Below, piece by piece: positions 61,771 through 64,000 of a DNA stretch of 64,000 nt (position 1 is the stretch's first letter; each line of letters opens with the position of its first letter). A program made the translations under genes and the position numbers. The stretch lies in the NCBI RefSeq assembly GCF_015461835.1, contig NZ_JACOPX010000010.1:247285-311284 (forward strand). The letters are read 5' to 3'. Source of the DNA: Pseudomonas neuropathica. GTDB taxonomy: Bacteria; Pseudomonadota; Gammaproteobacteria; Pseudomonadales; Pseudomonadaceae. The notes beneath the pieces were generated by a model. That model had not been told where the DNA came from. It worked only from the letters and a program-made list of their open reading frames with translations, and made no database searches.

Positions 61771-63419
61771 GCGCTCTGCTCCGCCCATTGCACATAACAC
61801 ACGGCCACCGGCATCTGGTGTTGGTGACAGAACTCAAGCCAGCGCAGCTGGTTGTCCTGCAGGCGATCGCCGGGGCCTTTCACTTCAATCATCCGATAGG
61901 TTTTGTGCTGCGGCCAGAACTGGATCAGGTCGGGCATGCCGGCGCGGTTGGCCTTGATGTCGAGCAGCAAACGGTTGAACCAGTGCTTAAGGTGCTCGGC
62001 GGGTAGACAGGCCAACGCCTGCTCAAGCAATTGTTCATTCACCGCGCCCCAGAATACAAATGGCGACTGGACGCCCCATTTTTCGACAAAGCGCTGGCGA
62101 ATGGTCTCGGCATAGCGGCCGTCGTCGAGTTCACTCAGGCACGCCTGGAACAGTTCGGCGCGGCGTTGCTGGAAGTCTTCGTTGAGCAGGTCCACCGGGC
62201 CACGCTGAAACGGGTGGAAGAATGCCCCGGGCAACGGCGCGAAAATCGCCGGCCAGCACAACAGGCCGAACAGTGAGTTGATCAAGCTGTTTTCCACGTA
62301 ATGCACCGGGCCGTCGTCATCGTGCAGATGCGCCTGCACGTAAAACTCCACAGACAAGGCCGGGTCGGTGCGTGGCAATTGCAGATCCAGCCGCTCGACC
62401 GGTCTGGCCGCTACGCGTTTGAGCGGCGGGCCGCCGAGTTTGCGCCGCACCCTTGGCAATATCCGTTGCAGGCCTTGCTGCTCGGCAGCGCTTTCCGGCG
62501 CCTGTTCGGCCAGCGTGGCGAGCTCCAGCGCCAACGAGTATTCGCCGCTGCGCTCCAGCACGCGGATCATGCGTAAACGGGCGCCGGGATAGGCGCAGTC
62601 GCGGTAAATGCTCAGGGCCAGGGCAAACTCGCTGATGCGCTCGCAATACTGGCCGATCTGGAACAGCACCTTGCCACGCCGGCGTTGCAGCCATGGGTTG
62701 TCGAAGTGCAAGGCGCTGACCTGCGCAACAATGGTGTCCAGTGGCTCACCGGCTTCGAAACGCAATTGACAGTTGTGCAGGAACAGGCACGCATCGACGT
62801 CTTCACGACTGCGCAGGCCCCGCGAGTCGGCGCAGAATTCGACTTTTTCATAAGTGAAGATGCCAAGGTCGGCGAGGACGAATTCCGACCAGTCCTGATA
62901 CAGGTTGCCGAAGAACATCAGCCGCAAGCGATCGCACAGGTCCATGATGGTCAGGCTGAACAAGCGATCATCGAGCAGCGGCGCCCAGTCGCGCAGGCTG
63001 CGAGCGTCTGCAAACTGCTCGGCGAGGAGCGGCAGCCAATCGTCCTTGCGGCCCTTGGGTTGCTCGATAAAGGCTGCAAACGCTTGCAGGATCTCGGCCT
63101 TGAGCAACACATCGAACAACTCGGCGAGGACCAGCGGCGCGTGTTCGTCGATCCAGCCGTGCTCCAGCAAGGGCTGCGCGGCCTCGGCGATGTCACCGAT
63201 TTCAACGTAATTGAGTTTGCCGGCACGAAAATGCACACCCTTGCGCATCACCATCCGCACCAGTAAACCCTGCGACGCGCGCGGCAAGGCCTTGAAGTCG
63301 CGGATGAACGCGTGTTCCGCTTTGCTCATTACATCGGCATAACGAAGCTCAAGCCAATCAAGCACTTGCCGGAAGTTGTTAAGGTAATAGAACGGGTCGT
63401 CGAGGGGATTGGCAGTCAC
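61767..63419 (-). CDS. FAN1-type VRR-NUC nuclease
   Basis: A 550-residue structure-specific nuclease. The C-terminal VRR-NUC motif is complete: GMPDLIQFWP, then MIEVKGPGDRLQDNQLRWLEF (catalytic Asp and E-x-K, with the downstream Gln). The rest is helical, as in bacterial FAN1, which processes interstrand crosslinks; the characterised P. aeruginosa FAN1 is of similar length. I prefer the GTG at 63419 (MTANPLDDPFYYLNNF); the open frame begins at a TTG at 63440. It overlaps the helicase gene at 61767 and is the first of three coupled genes. Confidence 0.9.
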   Translation of the reverse strand: MTANPLDDPFYYLNNFRQVLDWLELRYADVMSKAEHAFIRDFKALPRASQGLLVRMVMRKGVHFRAGKLNYVEIGDIAEAAQPLLEHGWIDEHAPLVLAELFDVLLKAEILQAFAAFIEQPKGRKDDWLPLLAEQFADARSLRDWAPLLDDRLFSLTIMDLCDRLRLMFFGNLYQDWSEFVLADLGIFTYEKVEFCADSRGLRSREDVDACLFLHNCQLRFEAGEPLDTIVAQVSALHFDNPWLQRRRGKVLFQIGQYCERISEFALALSIYRDCAYPGARLRMIRVLERSGEYSLALELATLAEQAPESAAEQQGLQRILPRVRRKLGGPPLKRVAARPVERLDLQLPRTDPALSVEFYVQAHLHDDDGPVHYVENSLINSLFGLLCWPAIFAPLPGAFFHPFQRGPVDLLNEDFQQRRAELFQACLSELDDGRYAETIRQRFVEKWGVQSPFVFWGAVNEQLLEQALACLPAEHLKHWFNRLLLDIKANRAGMPDLIQFWPQHKTYRMIEVKGPGDRLQDNQLRWLEFCHQHQMPVAVCYVQWAEQSA

Positions 63420-63613
63420 GGGAATTCTGGGCCATGGCAAGCGAGTACTGGTTATGCGTACAGATACCAGCTGTGCCCTGCCCGGCGCAAACGGAAAATG
63501 ATCAATGGCATTTTTTCGCCGGGCTATCGAACTTTTCCTCCGGGGATGGCACCAACCGCGTTAGAGAGCCGACAATGCTCGGCATCACATCGATTGAGGA
63601 TTTAGAGGTGGGT

Positions 63614-63838
63614 ATGAAAATCAAAGCACTGGGCATCCCTTTCGCCGTCGTCGCCGCTCTGGCACTGGCCGGTTGCTCGACCCCAACGGTGGTCACCCTG
63701 CAGAACGGCACCCAGTACCTGACCAAGGACATGCCGAAGACCAAAACCAAGGACGGCTTCTATGAGTTCGAAGATATTTCCGGGGCCAAGGTGAAGGTTC
63801 GCGCCGATGAAGTGGCCACCGTTCGCGAAGAAGACTGA
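63614..63838 (+). CDS. YgdI/YgdR-type (DUF903) lipoprotein
   Basis: A 74-residue lipoprotein. The signal peptide MKIKALGIPFAVVAALALAG ends in a lipobox (LAGCSTP). The mature part (VVTLQNGTQYLTKDMPKTKT, FYEFEDISGAKVKVRADEVATVRE) is a single SH3-like DUF903 domain. A GAGGTGGG ribosome site lies about 3-8 nt before the ATG. It is divergent from the FAN1-type gene. Function is unknown; homologues are abundant small outer-membrane lipoproteins. Confidence 0.9.
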   Translation: MKIKALGIPFAVVAALALAGCSTPTVVTLQNGTQYLTKDMPKTKTKDGFYEFEDISGAKVKVRADEVATVREED

Positions 63839-63856
63839 CCCACGGTGATCGTCGTC

Positions 63857-63877
63857 GATCGTTCCCACGCTCTGCGT
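63857..63877. repeat. Truncated left arm of repeat family C
   Basis: GATCGTTCCCACGCTCTGCG plus one T match the start of the family C repeat at 42948, then similarity stops at CACTAGTG. The complementary right arm is not seen before the window ends. Confidence 0.7.
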
Positions 63878-63904
63878 CACTAGTGTCCGGTAAAACCTGT
63901 TTCA

Positions 63905-63935
63905 AGCAGAAGGCAGCCTTGAGCTGCCTTCTGCT
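63905..63935. other. 12-bp perfect hairpin at right edge
   Basis: AGCAGAAGGCAG and CTGCCTTCTGCT are exact complements around a 7-nt loop, within the non-coding 63839-64000 tail. No T-run follows, so a terminator role is uncertain. The surrounding 160 nt have no gene that I can support. Confidence 0.55.
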
Positions 63936-64000
63936 CCGTTCGCTTCTGCCTTCGGTGCTCAAGATGTTCAATGCTTGATGGACGTTCGAACAACGTGTGG

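Overview
The window looks like a chromosomal segment of a fluorescent-group Pseudomonas. It is GC-rich and densely coded. It carries several families of short palindromic intergenic repeats typical of that group, an OprD-type porin, two DUF6124-like small genes, polyamine-catabolism genes and a complete formate dehydrogenase-N/selenocysteine block. The species call is inference from gene content, since no rRNA is present.

Layout. 1-4910 (minus): a response regulator/histidine kinase pair, then a PuuB-like gamma-glutamylputrescine oxidase, an XRE-cupin regulator and a glutamine-synthetase-like gamma-glutamyl-polyamine synthetase cut by the left edge. 5073-12164: small envelope proteins, the osmolyte transporter ProP, a LysR regulator divergent from a Rossmann oxidoreductase, a nucleotidyltransferase-like protein, a DUF502 membrane protein and a two-gene periplasmic operon. 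12415-29504 (plus): a five-gene export locus. It encodes a 3,770-residue repeat protein, a TolC-like lipoprotein, a periplasmic adaptor, a GAF-like/HlyD fusion and a PqqD-like/M50-peptidase/HlyD fusion. No ABC or RND motor is encoded with them. 29514-34055 (minus): an AspT-type antiporter, a MscS channel and an AI-2E family permease. 34188-41222: a FadL-type porin, a TetR regulator divergent from a class III aminotransferase, an amidase and an OprD porin, with many REP-type repeats between them.

41383-42936 holds two near-identical copies of a small DUF6124-like gene. Each is preceded by a leader of about 330-360 nt. The two leaders conserve helices by compensatory changes and contain a middle strand that can pair either upstream or with the Shine-Dalgarno region. 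This is a candidate structured RNA switch. 43094-52166 (minus) is a selenoprotein module: fdnG (in-frame UGA), fdnH, fdnI, fdhE, selA, selB and tRNA-Sec. Together these encode a periplasmic, quinone-linked formate dehydrogenase and the machinery to insert selenocysteine into it; selD is not in the window.

52467-56662 carries a PatB/MalY-type C-S lyase, an SDR oxidoreductase, a Na+/H+ antiporter and a small unknown gene, separated by REPIN-like palindromes. 56913-63419 (minus) carries a small membrane protein, a soluble hybrid PAS kinase, a helicase with an N-terminal RecB/Cas4-like nuclease motif, and a FAN1-type VRR-NUC nuclease. The last three overlap and suggest a DNA-damage unit. The window ends with a DUF903 lipoprotein and a broken palindromic repeat that may mark a mobile-element boundary.

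The two most unusual items are the motor-less export locus around the giant protein and the covarying leader RNA pair. All calls are made by reading the sequence; no database search was run.
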